Below are positions 43,421-51,947 of a stretch of DNA of 64,000 bases, piece after piece. The first letter of the stretch is position 1. The number at the start of each line of letters is the position of its first letter. The notes under the pieces are model-generated. The model did not search any database, had not been told where the DNA came from, and was given only the letters and a program-made list of their open reading frames with translations. Position numbers and translations under genes: made by a program. Source of the stretch: Paenalcaligenes suwonensis (GTDB lineage Bacteria; Pseudomonadota; Gammaproteobacteria; Burkholderiales; Burkholderiaceae_B); the NCBI RefSeq assembly GCF_011290505.1, contig NZ_JAANPV010000007.1, positions 124,001 through 188,000 on the forward strand, in the 5' to 3' direction.

Positions 43421-44362
43421 ATGAATAATCTAAGACGTATAGATCTGAATCTGTTGCTGTGCTTGCATGTGTTGCTAGAGGAAAAACATGTCTCTAGGGC
43501 CGCGACTAGACTGCACAAAAGCCAACCAGCCATGAGTCACGCCTTGGCCCATTTACGACGTATTTTTAATGATCCGTTGTTGGTGCGTCGCGCAGGTAAG
43601 CTCAGCCTAACCAGCAAAGCGACAGAGTTATTGCCGTTACTGGGACAATCTCTGCAGCAACTGGAAACCTTGTTTCAAGCCCCTACATTTGACCCTAAAC
43701 ACGAAACACGTAGCTTTAGGTTAGCCATGTCAGATTATGGAGCGAGCATCATTTTGCCTACGCTGGTGCGCACACTGCGACAGCAGGCTCCCAATATCGA
43801 ATTATTTATCAGCCAAGGTAGCCGTGAAGCCATGCTAGCGCAGGTAATGGATGCCGAAGTTGATATCGCCTTTGGCGTCTTTCCATCCGGCATTACACCT
43901 GCGCTAAAGCAGCAAATACTGTTTGAGGAAAACTTCGTCTGCGTGGCCGATGCCTCTACCGTCGACCACACCGGTACGCTTAGCCTAGATCAATGGTTAG
44001 CACGCCCACACGTAACGGTGGCAATGCAACCGCATTTAAACAATGAAATAGACCTTGCACTGCACGCCGTAGGCGCCAAACGCCATGTGCTCGTATCCTT
44101 ACCGCATTGGGGGGTTGCCACTACGCTCATCGCAGGTACAGATTTACTCCTCACTGTTGCCAAACGCACTATAGGGCCAGAAGGCTTAGCACCTACCCTG
44201 CACTGTTTTGCGCCACCGTTAGCGATTGCATCGTTTAATTTTGTACAGGTCTGGCATACCCGTCGCGATGCCGACCCCGCCCATCACTGGCTGCGCCAAC
44301 ACATCGCCCTTATTGCGCAAACACAGCACTCCCTAAGCCCTAGCCGCGTGACGGGTCAGTAA
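43421..44362 (+). CDS. LysR family transcriptional regulator
   Basis: The 313-residue protein has the N-terminal LysR helix-turn-helix (DLNLLLCLHVLLEEKHVSRAATRLHKSQPAMSHALAHLRRIFNDPLLVR, about residues 8-56) of the NodD/NahR-like group and a type-2 periplasmic-binding-like co-inducer domain. The divergent 100-base spacer contains GAATT-GA-AATTC (43381-43392), a possible binding site. It probably regulates the divergent YdcZ-type transporter. Its 3' end overlaps the convergent BASS transporter gene by 30 bases. Confidence 0.88.
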   Translation: MNNLRRIDLNLLLCLHVLLEEKHVSRAATRLHKSQPAMSHALAHLRRIFNDPLLVRRAGKLSLTSKATELLPLLGQSLQQLETLFQAPTFDPKHETRSFRLAMSDYGASIILPTLVRTLRQQAPNIELFISQGSREAMLAQVMDAEVDIAFGVFPSGITPALKQQILFEENFVCVADASTVDHTGTLSLDQWLARPHVTVAMQPHLNNEIDLALHAVGAKRHVLVSLPHWGVATTLIAGTDLLLTVAKRTIGPEGLAPTLHCFAPPLAIASFNFVQVWHTRRDADPAHHWLRQHIALIAQTQHSLSPSRVTGQ

Positions 44363-45265
44363 ACGCGCCACCAACGGTGAGGTGAGCATTTGCACAATCG
44401 CAAAAAACACGGCAGGTATGGCTACCTCGGCCGGCAAGCCTGATGCAGCCACAAAGGCAGCCGCAATACTGAATTCTTTTTTGCTCACCGTGAACAGATA
44501 CGCAATCATATCTTTCCGATCGGCTATCCATAATTTGGCGCACAACCCCACTGCATAACCCGCCATATTTAAGCATAAAGCAGCAGCGGCAATCACCCAC
44601 GCGTACCAACCATACCCCACAATCGTATGAGCGTTAGGGGCGATAACAGCCAGCAAAATAAGTAGGTATAACAGCGACCCCGCACCAGCATAGACACTGT
44701 CATAACGTGCGACTGCAGCAGTAAATCGCGTGCGCAACCACACCCCTAACAAGGTAGGTAGCAGCACAATCGCAATAAGCTCAGCGACAATCGTCCATAA
44801 CGGAACATCCAGCTCTACACCGGTCATCGCTAAGAACAAAAAAGGAATAATAAAGGGCGCTAACGCTGTATTCACCGCATTCAGTACGGCTGCTAGTGCA
44901 ACGTTACCTTTAGCCATCAGCACCAGCAGTGGTGCAGACACATCCGTAGGTAGCATGCCCAATAGTGTTTGGCCATCAGCCAATGCCCCTTGTCCAAAAA
45001 ACCATCGCCCTGTTAACCATCCCAAGAGCGTCATAGGGACGTATACCAAAAATAGGGCTAACACTTGTTTAGAGGGATTTTTCAGTACGAACTGTACGGC
45101 TCTGGCATCAAAGGTAAGGCTGATCACCAACATGAGCAGAGCCAACAACACACTAATACTAGATGCTAGCCATGCACCCAGCACGGGCCAGACCAGCCCG
45201 CTAGCAGCTACCACTACCACCCACACCACAAGGCGAGACTCTATGCTGTGCAAGAGCTTACGCAT
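44333..45265 (-). CDS. Bile acid:sodium symporter (BASS) family transporter
   Basis: The 310-residue protein has nine to ten TM segments and the BASS core motifs LLGMLPTDVSAPLLVLMAKGNVALAAVLNAVNTALAPFIIP (about residues 102-142) and VSKKEFSIAAAFVAASGLP near the C-terminus. The family carries organic anions with sodium; the substrate here is unknown. No regulator is coupled to it. Confidence 0.85.
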   Translation of the reverse strand: MRKLLHSIESRLVVWVVVVAASGLVWPVLGAWLASSISVLLALLMLVISLTFDARAVQFVLKNPSKQVLALFLVYVPMTLLGWLTGRWFFGQGALADGQTLLGMLPTDVSAPLLVLMAKGNVALAAVLNAVNTALAPFIIPFLFLAMTGVELDVPLWTIVAELIAIVLLPTLLGVWLRTRFTAAVARYDSVYAGAGSLLYLLILLAVIAPNAHTIVGYGWYAWVIAAAALCLNMAGYAVGLCAKLWIADRKDMIAYLFTVSKKEFSIAAAFVAASGLPAEVAIPAVFFAIVQMLTSPLVARLLTRHAARA

Positions 45266-45306
45266 ACGGCAACCAGGTCACACTCGCCTCACCTACAGGC
45301 CACCAC

Positions 45307-45495
45307 TTAAGCGCCAGTGTTAGGCATTTGTTGCAAGTTGTCGGGACCGCAATCGTCCAAGCCATTGGTCGCGTTTACATCGCAGGTTACGCCAGGCATG
45401 TCTTCTAATTCTTTGATGATTTTCTTTTCTTGCGTCGTACAGCCAGCCAACGCCACGCCACACACTAACGACACGCCTATAAACAGATTTTTCAT
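45307..45495 (-). CDS. Small lipoprotein of unknown function
   Basis: Starting at the ATG at 45495, the 62-residue product has a lipoprotein signal with lipobox LAGC (Cys at about residue 19): MKNLFIGVSLVCGVALAGCT. The short mature part has two further Cys (TCDVNATNGLDDCGPDN) that could form a disulfide. A longer frame begins at 45600 but has no signal peptide, so the shorter start is preferred. It is divergent from the LexA-box gene. Confidence 0.7.
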   Translation of the reverse strand: MKNLFIGVSLVCGVALAGCTTQEKKIIKELEDMPGVTCDVNATNGLDDCGPDNLQQMPNTGA

Positions 45496-45630
45496 GATGC
45501 TGTAAGCTAAAAGATTGCGATGGCGCATTATACATGCATTGCCGCATGCGCTCGCTGCACCCTGTTCAGGCATCCACGCCACAGGCACGACACAAGCCAT
45601 AAAAAAAGCTTGCTCTCTCTTTTTAATATA

Positions 45631-45646
45631 CTGTATAAATACACAG
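45631..45646 (+). promoter_or_regulatory. LexA (SOS) box-like sequence
   Basis: CTGTATAAATACACAG fits the LexA consensus CTG-T-N8-A-CAG exactly in its conserved half-sites and has the expected A/T-rich centre. It ends five bases before the AAGGAG ribosome-binding site of the following 97-residue gene, so bound LexA would block its promoter. Confidence 0.65.
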
Positions 45647-45662
45647 CATCAAGGAGATGATC

Positions 45663-45956
45663 ATGCTATATATTATCCGCTTAGAAGATGCCCCTAAAGA
45701 CTTAGCTGAACGCAATAAGCGCGATGCCGAATCACGTTTTCAACGTACGCTTGAACGCAAACTGGGCGGGCCAGATGCGGTGATACAAGCCTACCAAGCA
45801 TGGCGTAATGCTGAAGAAACGTCAGAATACGAACTTAGCGACTCGCAAATTGGTTTAGTCAAGCAATGGCTATCTGCTGCATCACAAGCGCAAACCGAAG
45901 GCTTCAGAGAACTAGGCGAAAGCGAAGCCTACTTCGATATACGATTGCAATGCTAA
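45663..45956 (+). CDS. Unknown 97-residue protein behind a LexA-like box
   Basis: The product reads MLYIIRLEDAPKDLAERNKR and continues with DAESRFQRTLERKLGG, a charged, largely helical, soluble protein with no signal peptide or TM. AAGGAG lies six bases before the ATG at 45663, which is preferred over 45657. I do not recognise a family. The LexA-like box suggests a DNA-damage-induced role; small SOS proteins such as DinI and YebG are similar in size but not in sequence. Confidence 0.65.
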   Translation: MLYIIRLEDAPKDLAERNKRDAESRFQRTLERKLGGPDAVIQAYQAWRNAEETSEYELSDSQIGLVKQWLSAASQAQTEGFRELGESEAYFDIRLQC

Positions 45957-45972
45957 CATAATCACGCACCCA

Positions 45973-46542
45973 CTACTGTGTTTTCAACCAGTCCTCGTAA
46001 GCGAAACGATACAACACATGATGACGCAACGGGTGATCTGATGGCAATGCCGGATGCATAAAGTCCTCGCCTTCGGCATAGCGCATGCCTATGCGCTGCA
46101 TAACCGCCTGAGAACGTTGATTTGTGAGCGTCGTGAACGCCACGACTTCCGGTAGTTGTAGCGCAGTGAAAGCGTGTGCCAGCACCACACGCGCCGCCTC
46201 ACTCGCATACCCACTGCCCCACGCTTGTTGGCACAAGCGCCACCCTATTTCTACTGTAGGCATAAACGGTAAGCCGCTGTGCCCAGGCACTGACAGCCCT
46301 ACAAAACCGGCAAAAGGCAGCACTCCCGGTATCTCTAACGCCCAAAAGCCAAAACCATTTTTCTCAAAGCCCGCTTGAATGCGCTGGGCGAAGTCATCGC
46401 TTTGCTCTGCCGTCAGCACAGCAGGAAAATACTCCATCACGGCTGGGTCAGCATTCAGTGCGGCAAATGCGGGGAGATCATCACTGCACCACGGACGTAA
46501 ACGTACACGCTCGCCAGTTAACACCACAGGGGGTTGCATCAT
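45973..46542 (-). CDS. GNAT family N-acetyltransferase, RimJ/RimL type
   Basis: The protein of about 189 residues opens with LTGERVRLRPWCSDDLPAFAALN and has VEIGWRLCQQAWGSGYASEAARVVLAHAF (acetyl-CoA loop) and TTLTNQRSQAVMQRIGMRY, standard for the RimJ/RimL group. AAGGAAAGT lies before the ATG at 46542, so the longer frame to 46584 is rejected. Substrate unknown. Confidence 0.85.
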   Translation of the reverse strand: MMQPPVVLTGERVRLRPWCSDDLPAFAALNADPAVMEYFPAVLTAEQSDDFAQRIQAGFEKNGFGFWALEIPGVLPFAGFVGLSVPGHSGLPFMPTVEIGWRLCQQAWGSGYASEAARVVLAHAFTALQLPEVVAFTTLTNQRSQAVMQRIGMRYAEGEDFMHPALPSDHPLRHHVLYRFAYEDWLKTQ

Positions 46543-46716
46543 ACTTTCCTTAAAACTGTAGCTTTCTAGTATAGAACGAGGCACCTGCTCAGCTACAGCA
46601 CTGATTGTGGTTTTATACTACGCCACATCACCTTCTAAACGCTGTCATGCATGGCCTTGCTTTGCGCGCTTGGCGTGTAAAACAGCACTATCACCGGTAT
46701 TCGTACGGAGACACTC

Positions 46717-47310
46717 ATGGCTGCACCCACTTGGTTAACCCCTGTCACGCTTCAAGGCACTACTGTTACCTTACGCCCCCTGCAGACTAACGATAGAGAG
46801 GCCTTGTTGGCAGCGGCAAGAGACGGAGAACTGTGGAAACTATGGTTTACCAGTGTACCTAGCGTAGACAGCATTGATGCCTACTTAAGCAAAGCGTTTG
46901 CTGACCGCGACGCTGGTGTGGCACTACCGTTTGCCGTCATAGATAACGCAACGGGTGAACTCGTAGGCAGCACCCGTTTCTGTAATGCCGACGTGCTCAA
47001 CCAACGCGTAGAAATTGGCTATACCTGGTATGCCAAACGCTGCCAGCGAACAGCCATCAATACAGAAAGCAAACTACTGCTGTTAACCCACGCCTTTGAG
47101 AACCGTGCTGCCATCGCCGTTGAACTACGTACCAATTGGCACAATCATGCCTCTAGACAAGCGATTGCCCGCCTTGGCGCTAAGCAAGATGGCGTATTAC
47201 GTAACCATCAAAAAATGCCCAATGGCGGTTACCGCGACACGGTGGTCTTTTCCATCCTGAACCACGAATGGCCCTCGGTAAAACAAGCTCTTGCCAGCCG
47301 ATTACTGTAA
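46717..47310 (+). CDS. GNAT family N-acetyltransferase, RimJ/RimL type
   Basis: The 197-residue protein has LQGTTVTLRPLQTNDREAL, EIGYTWYAKRCQRTAINTESKLLLLTHAF and VELRTNWHNHASRQAIARLGAKQDGVLRNHQ, the pattern of small-molecule or protein-N-terminal acetyltransferases similar to YhhY/RimL. GGAGACACTC precedes the ATG. The usual R/Q-x-x-G-x-G loop is degenerate (AKRCQRTAIN), which is common in this subgroup. Confidence 0.83.
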   Translation: MAAPTWLTPVTLQGTTVTLRPLQTNDREALLAAARDGELWKLWFTSVPSVDSIDAYLSKAFADRDAGVALPFAVIDNATGELVGSTRFCNADVLNQRVEIGYTWYAKRCQRTAINTESKLLLLTHAFENRAAIAVELRTNWHNHASRQAIARLGAKQDGVLRNHQKMPNGGYRDTVVFSILNHEWPSVKQALASRLL

Positions 47311-47349
47311 TTTTCCCTTTAACCTCTAGCTCTAGTCTTTCATACCCTT

Positions 47350-48138
47350 ATGGAATTCCTTTTGGCGGGCAACTATGCCCACTACGTGTTGATGCTGTCT
47401 ACCCTGATGTTGCTCATGGGAGCTGCTTTTCTAGGCAAACGCATTGGTAAACGCCGTCAAGCACAAGACCAACCCGTTGATGACGAGTTAAAAATCGTGC
47501 TGGGCGCTATTTTGTCGCTCTTTGGGTTGTTGGTGGGTTTTACCTTCTCCTTTGCGATTAACGGGTATCAAGCTCGCATACAAGCAGAAGAAAACGAAGC
47601 CATTGCCATTGGCAATGCATTTCAACGCATCTCGGTGCTAGAAGACAAATACCAGCCGCGTGCTGAAGAGATGCTGAACCAATACCTTGCTCTGCGCGTC
47701 CATTTCTTTGAGACTACGGATGAAACCGATAGAGCCGAAACACGCATTGCAGCCATACAGTTGCAAACGCATATGTGGAAGCTGATTAGCCAACTGGCAA
47801 AACAAAACCCTAGCGCAGTGATGGTCAGCGCATTAAACGCTAGCAATGAGCTCTACACCGCACAGCAAAAAACCATGTCCAGTTGGCAGCGTCAAGTGCC
47901 TGGTGCGGCATGGATACTGCTGCTGTTCTTTGCTGTGTGCTCTAACTTTTTGTTGGGCCACAACATACGCGGCATTCATGGCAACAACACCATCATCATG
48001 TTATTGCCAGCGCTGATCACGCTCGCTCTCTTGATGATTTCAGAAATTGACTCGCCCGGAGCAGGTCTTATTTACGTCACGCCCGAAAACCTTAATGCGT
48101 TACGCCACACCTTAGAAGTAGGCGGTTTAGCCCCCTAG
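47350..48138 (+). CDS. Bestrophin-like (DUF4239) membrane protein
   Basis: The 262-residue protein has TM segments near residues 8-27, 50-72, 188-205 and 212-230, with a long soluble stretch (about 75-185) rich in charged residues. The block LGAILSLFGLLVGFTFSFAINGYQAR and the C-terminal SEIDSPGAGLIYV are DUF4239/bestrophin-like features. Some relatives are putative anion channels; function here is unknown. A FUSC-type exporter gene follows after 143 bases. Confidence 0.75.
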   Translation: MEFLLAGNYAHYVLMLSTLMLLMGAAFLGKRIGKRRQAQDQPVDDELKIVLGAILSLFGLLVGFTFSFAINGYQARIQAEENEAIAIGNAFQRISVLEDKYQPRAEEMLNQYLALRVHFFETTDETDRAETRIAAIQLQTHMWKLISQLAKQNPSAVMVSALNASNELYTAQQKTMSSWQRQVPGAAWILLLFFAVCSNFLLGHNIRGIHGNNTIIMLLPALITLALLMISEIDSPGAGLIYVTPENLNALRHTLEVGGLAP

Positions 48139-48281
48139 CGCCCTGCCATACCCGGCTACGCTTTTGCACAGTTATGCTTAGTTGTTACTAAAGCCTACAA
48201 ACATTGCGTAGCCCAAAAACTCGATTACCCTGTTCAATAGTACGTTAACTGTGACAGGGGCTAGCGCCTCTGCTTTGCCTC

Positions 48282-50258
48282 ATGCAGCCCAACCAACCCC
48301 ACCCTGCCTCCTTTGCTCACCCCGTGGCGTGGCTGCGGCAGCTCACACGCCTACAACCTGCCAAATGGAACTGGCCTCGTTCCACTCGAGCTGCACTGGG
48401 CATGGGGTTGCCTTTGGCAATAGGCACACTGTCGGGCAATCTAGGCGTATACCTTTGGGTAGCCATGGGGTTTCTGCTGCAAATGGGCGGTGAGCGCGAT
48501 AACCCCTACCATATTTTGTTTCAGCGCATGCTGATCACCACGCCCCTCAGTTTGCTGGGGCTATTGTTAGGCTACTTAAGCTATTTGCCGTGGGAAGTGG
48601 TGATCCTCTGCTTTACCGTTTTAGCCTTTATTTCTGCTATTTTAAGTAGCTATAACTCGGCACTGTCTATAGGCACTATGCAGATGCTGATGATGGGTAC
48701 AGTCGCGGTAGGCAACCCAGCCATTACCCAGTACTGGCACGTGGCATTACTGGCCTTTTCAGGGGTGGTTTTTTACGCCGCCTTATTGGGTATTGAGGCT
48801 TTGCTGCTCAAGCACAGACCCGAGGACCAAGCCTCAGAAAACCTACTACGGGCCTTGGCGCAGTTAGCGTTACACCGCGCCCAGAAGCAACCCACAGAAC
48901 AAGATGAACAACAAATCACCAATAACTTAAACACGCTATATACGCTGATGTTTCATACCCGTTCGCTGTCACAAGGCAGGAACTTAGGTTCGGAACATAC
49001 CGCCGCTGTGCTGCAGCGCTTTGATAGTTTATTTGCCTCTATTGTGGGATGTAATGATAGCGACCAGTTACATGCCATGGCGACCACACTGCAACAAGCT
49101 GCCACCGCCTATGCATCGCGTTCAAAGCACGTTCCAATAGCAGACAATACATCGGGCTGTAACCACAACCTCAGCAAAGACGCCAACGAGCTATTCCAAA
49201 CCTTATGGCAGCGCTCTAGCACCTTGCCCGATAACAGCATTAATGCCCCACAGCCAGCCGCTAAACGTAAGCAATTGGCTGCTATTTTGGGTGAGTTAAG
49301 CCCCGGTAGAGAAGTACTCTTAGCGGCTGCAGCCTTAGCGGTCTGCACCTTTATTGCTTATGCTCTGCGCTGGAAAGATGACTACAGTCATTGGTATTGG
49401 ATACCCATGACCGTGATTCTGGTGATGAAGCCCGATATGGGCTCGGTCTTTTCACGCAGTATGTTACGCAGTATAGGCACTAGCTTTGGCGTCATCATTG
49501 GTGGCTTTATTCTGTACTTTGTGAGCCCTGGGCCGTTATTTGTCATTATTATGGCGGCGTTGGCCTTTGTATTGCCTTGGGCGTCACAACGTTCGTACGC
49601 CATGATGTCGCTGATTATCACACCACTGGTGCTCGTACTAATAGACTATGTGAGCCCAGAAAAAAACGGGGTTAATTATGCGCTGCTACGCTTTGAAGAC
49701 ACCTTACTCGGTGGTGCTATTGCCCTCGTTTTTGGCTATTTATTGTGGCCCAAAACCAATCACCGTCAACTGTATCAAAACTTCCAACAAATACGGCAAG
49801 CCTTAGCACACTACCTACTCGCCACACTACCGCAAGCTACTGGGCCAGCCGAACAAGCCCCATTGCACAGCGCACGCCATGCAGCCTATGGCCAAATAGC
49901 CAATATACGTACCAACCTGCAAAAACAGCTATCAGACCCCCCCCCTGCCAGCCAAGAAGCATTATCGTGGTTTCCGCTTATTTCCAGTGCTGCCCGTATG
50001 GCCAATTGCATTACGGCTTACTCTATTAACAACACCGGCACGCTGAGCACACACGACTTACAGTACATACAAAAGCTTGCCGATCTGATCGCGCATGGTA
50101 CACCGGCTGACTTTCCCAAAGAGGCCTGGCAAAGCGATACACCCGGCTCTGCTGAGGATCAGTTGTTACGTGCAGCCATGAACGAACTACAACATGTGAA
50201 TGGCATGGTGGATGTACGCCCTGCTACCACCGCTACTCATGAAGCCACTACCACCTAA
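48282..50258 (+). CDS. FUSC family inner-membrane protein (YccS/AaeB-like)
   Basis: The 658-residue protein has the FUSC architecture: an N-terminal cluster of about six TM segments (RAALGMGLPLAIGTLSGNLG, then ISAILSSYNSALSIGTMQML), a soluble region (about residues 195-340), a second TM cluster (LLAAAALAVCTFIAYALRWKDDYSHWYWIPMTVILVMKPDMGSVFSRSMLRSIGTSFGVIIG, about 350-415) and a soluble C-terminus. Related proteins export aromatic acids or act in envelope stress. No membrane-fusion partner is nearby. Confidence 0.82.
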   Translation: MQPNQPHPASFAHPVAWLRQLTRLQPAKWNWPRSTRAALGMGLPLAIGTLSGNLGVYLWVAMGFLLQMGGERDNPYHILFQRMLITTPLSLLGLLLGYLSYLPWEVVILCFTVLAFISAILSSYNSALSIGTMQMLMMGTVAVGNPAITQYWHVALLAFSGVVFYAALLGIEALLLKHRPEDQASENLLRALAQLALHRAQKQPTEQDEQQITNNLNTLYTLMFHTRSLSQGRNLGSEHTAAVLQRFDSLFASIVGCNDSDQLHAMATTLQQAATAYASRSKHVPIADNTSGCNHNLSKDANELFQTLWQRSSTLPDNSINAPQPAAKRKQLAAILGELSPGREVLLAAAALAVCTFIAYALRWKDDYSHWYWIPMTVILVMKPDMGSVFSRSMLRSIGTSFGVIIGGFILYFVSPGPLFVIIMAALAFVLPWASQRSYAMMSLIITPLVLVLIDYVSPEKNGVNYALLRFEDTLLGGAIALVFGYLLWPKTNHRQLYQNFQQIRQALAHYLLATLPQATGPAEQAPLHSARHAAYGQIANIRTNLQKQLSDPPPASQEALSWFPLISSAARMANCITAYSINNTGTLSTHDLQYIQKLADLIAHGTPADFPKEAWQSDTPGSAEDQLLRAAMNELQHVNGMVDVRPATTATHEATTT

Positions 50259-50277
50259 GGGCATAGTGGCTGCTACG

Positions 50278-50805
50278 CTAGTAAAACCAATGCGCCAAAT
50301 GTATATCGTCGGGCTCTTTTTCGTAGAGCTCACGATCAGGGGGTAAGCTCAGTTCTGCACCACGGCTAAGGTAAAACTCCACCGTGCGCTGTGTAGAGGT
50401 CGCAGAAATATAAAATCCCACAATGCCCATCACTTCGGCTTCGGCTCTGGTGCGAGCATACAGCTCAGAAGCTAACCCTTGGCCTCGCCAGCCATGACTG
50501 ACATGCAGAAACGCTAACTGGTGCAGCTTAGGATAGTCGGTGACTGGACGGCTATCCATCACACTCACTGCCGCTAACTCATCCCCCTCAAAAGCCCCCA
50601 AGAAAAGGCCACCACGCTCAAAGCAAGCTCGCAGAACCGGACCATATTCGGCCTCTTCACCCTCGGGCCAGCCACGTGTATCGTAAAACTGCTCGCGCAA
50701 TTGCAAACGGTCATTCACCATTACGTAGACATGTTGAACAATTTCACGGCGTTCAATTTTCCATACTTTATCTACTTCTTGCTCTGTTAACCGTCTGTAC
50801 TGCAT
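50278..50805 (-). CDS. GNAT family N-acetyltransferase
   Basis: The 175-residue protein has one GNAT domain with HVSHGWRGQGLASELYARTRAEAEVMG (acetyl-CoA loop RGQGLA near residue 112) and GFYISATSTQRTVEFYLSRGA. The N-terminus YRRLTEQEVDKVWKIERREIVQHVY may be part of the substrate pocket. Substrate unknown. Confidence 0.83.
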   Translation of the reverse strand: MQYRRLTEQEVDKVWKIERREIVQHVYVMVNDRLQLREQFYDTRGWPEGEEAEYGPVLRACFERGGLFLGAFEGDELAAVSVMDSRPVTDYPKLHQLAFLHVSHGWRGQGLASELYARTRAEAEVMGIVGFYISATSTQRTVEFYLSRGAELSLPPDRELYEKEPDDIHLAHWFY

Positions 50806-50893
50806 TCACACCCCTTCATTCTCTACACCTAATCATTCAGCACGCATCACCCACCTCTTTGAAGACGAGCGCTACGGTCTGCCTCTGGCAATA

Positions 50894-50921
50894 AAAAACC
50901 GAGTCAGAGACTCGGTTTTTA
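50894..50921. terminator. Bidirectional intrinsic terminator of the suf operon
   Basis: A 12-bp stem AAAAACCGAGTC / GACTCGGTTTTT with a 3-nt AGA loop gives a T tract on both strands. It begins four bases after the sufT stop and ends the suf transcript on the minus strand. Confidence 0.9.
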
Positions 50922-50924
50922 GTA

Positions 50925-51482
50925 TTACAACATACCTAGCTGTAATCTGGCAGATTCGCTCATCATGTCGCGACTCCATGGTGGATCCCACACCAGATCC
51001 ACATCCACCTGCTCCACGCCTTGTATGGATTGCAACTTGAAGCGCGCTTCATCGGCAATCATCGTACCCATGCCACAACCTGGTGCTGTCAGCGTCATTT
51101 CCATACGGATCGCATACTTATCAGCCTCTAACTGGCTAACGGCGCAGGTATACACCAACCCCAAATTCACGATATCAACGGGAATTTCCGGGTCAAACAC
51201 CTGCGTCAATACAATCCACGCGGCGTCTTCAATGGTTTTCTCGCTGAGTGGCTGCTCCGGCACAAACACTTCGCGCTCTACCACCTCTTGGCCTAATGCA
51301 TCCGCATCAGAGCCTTCCACTCGGTACAGGTTGCCCTCTACCAATACAGTAAAGCTACCACCCAAACGTTGCGTGATGGTTGCCATGCAACCTGCTTCAA
51401 TAGTGACCGGTGAGCCATAAGGAATGGTTACTGCCGGACAATCACGACTAATTACTACATCTTCACGGTCGAAGTAACTCAA
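50925..51482 (-). CDS. sufT: Fe-S cluster assembly protein SufT (MIP18/DUF59 domain)
   Basis: The 185-residue protein ends in a DUF59 domain: EDAAWIVLTQVFDPEIPVDIVNLGLVY and LTAPGCGMGTMIADEARFKLQSIQGVEQVDVDLVWDPPWS, with the conserved Cys in PGCGMG. The N-terminal extension (VVISRDCPAVTIPYGSPVTIEAG) is typical of SufT. It helps mature Fe-S proteins under high demand. It is last in the suf operon, nine bases after sufU. Confidence 0.9.
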   Translation of the reverse strand: MSYFDREDVVISRDCPAVTIPYGSPVTIEAGCMATITQRLGGSFTVLVEGNLYRVEGSDADALGQEVVEREVFVPEQPLSEKTIEDAAWIVLTQVFDPEIPVDIVNLGLVYTCAVSQLEADKYAIRMEMTLTAPGCGMGTMIADEARFKLQSIQGVEQVDVDLVWDPPWSRDMMSESARLQLGML

Positions 51483-51491
51483 GGTCTGCCC

Positions 51492-51947
51492 CTATTCTGT
51501 CTTCGCGGTTTCTTGTGCTTTTGCAATCGCATTATGCAACGTGTGCCATGCTAAAGAGGCACACTTCACACGTGCAGGGAACTCTTTCACACCAGACAAG
51601 ACTTCCAGCTTGCCTAGGTCTCGATCTGGATGCTCATGCGTCAGCATGGCATGTACATCTTCAAACAGTTGCTCTACTTCCGCTTTGCTTTTGCCTTTAC
51701 ACGCTTCCGTCATCAATGACGCAGACGCTTTAGAAATTGCACAGCCATGACCAATAAAGCTCACTTCTTCCACGATTCCTGCGTCATTTAAACGCGCATA
51801 TACCGTTAACTGATCACCGCACAATGGGTTGTGCCCATCGGCTTGGTGGGTTGCCGGATCCAAGGCCTTAAAGTTACGCGGATTACGATTATGGTCAAAA
51901 ATTACTTCTTGATAGAGTTCGCGCAATCCATCGAATGCATTACTCAT
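51492..51947 (-). CDS. sufU: SufU-type Fe-S scaffold / sulfur-transfer zinc protein
   Basis: The 151-residue protein has the SufU signature: first Cys and Asp in NPLCGDQL (about residues 43-45), second Cys in IGHGCAISKASASLM, a family-specific insertion (GKLEVLSGVKEFPA) and third Cys in RVKCASLAWHTL. These four residues bind zinc in Bacillus SufU, which accepts persulfide from SufS. It lies directly after sufS with an 8-base overlap. IscU was considered; the insertion and the suf context favour SufU. Confidence 0.9.
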   Translation of the reverse strand: MSNAFDGLRELYQEVIFDHNRNPRNFKALDPATHQADGHNPLCGDQLTVYARLNDAGIVEEVSFIGHGCAISKASASLMTEACKGKSKAEVEQLFEDVHAMLTHEHPDRDLGKLEVLSGVKEFPARVKCASLAWHTLHNAIAKAQETAKTE

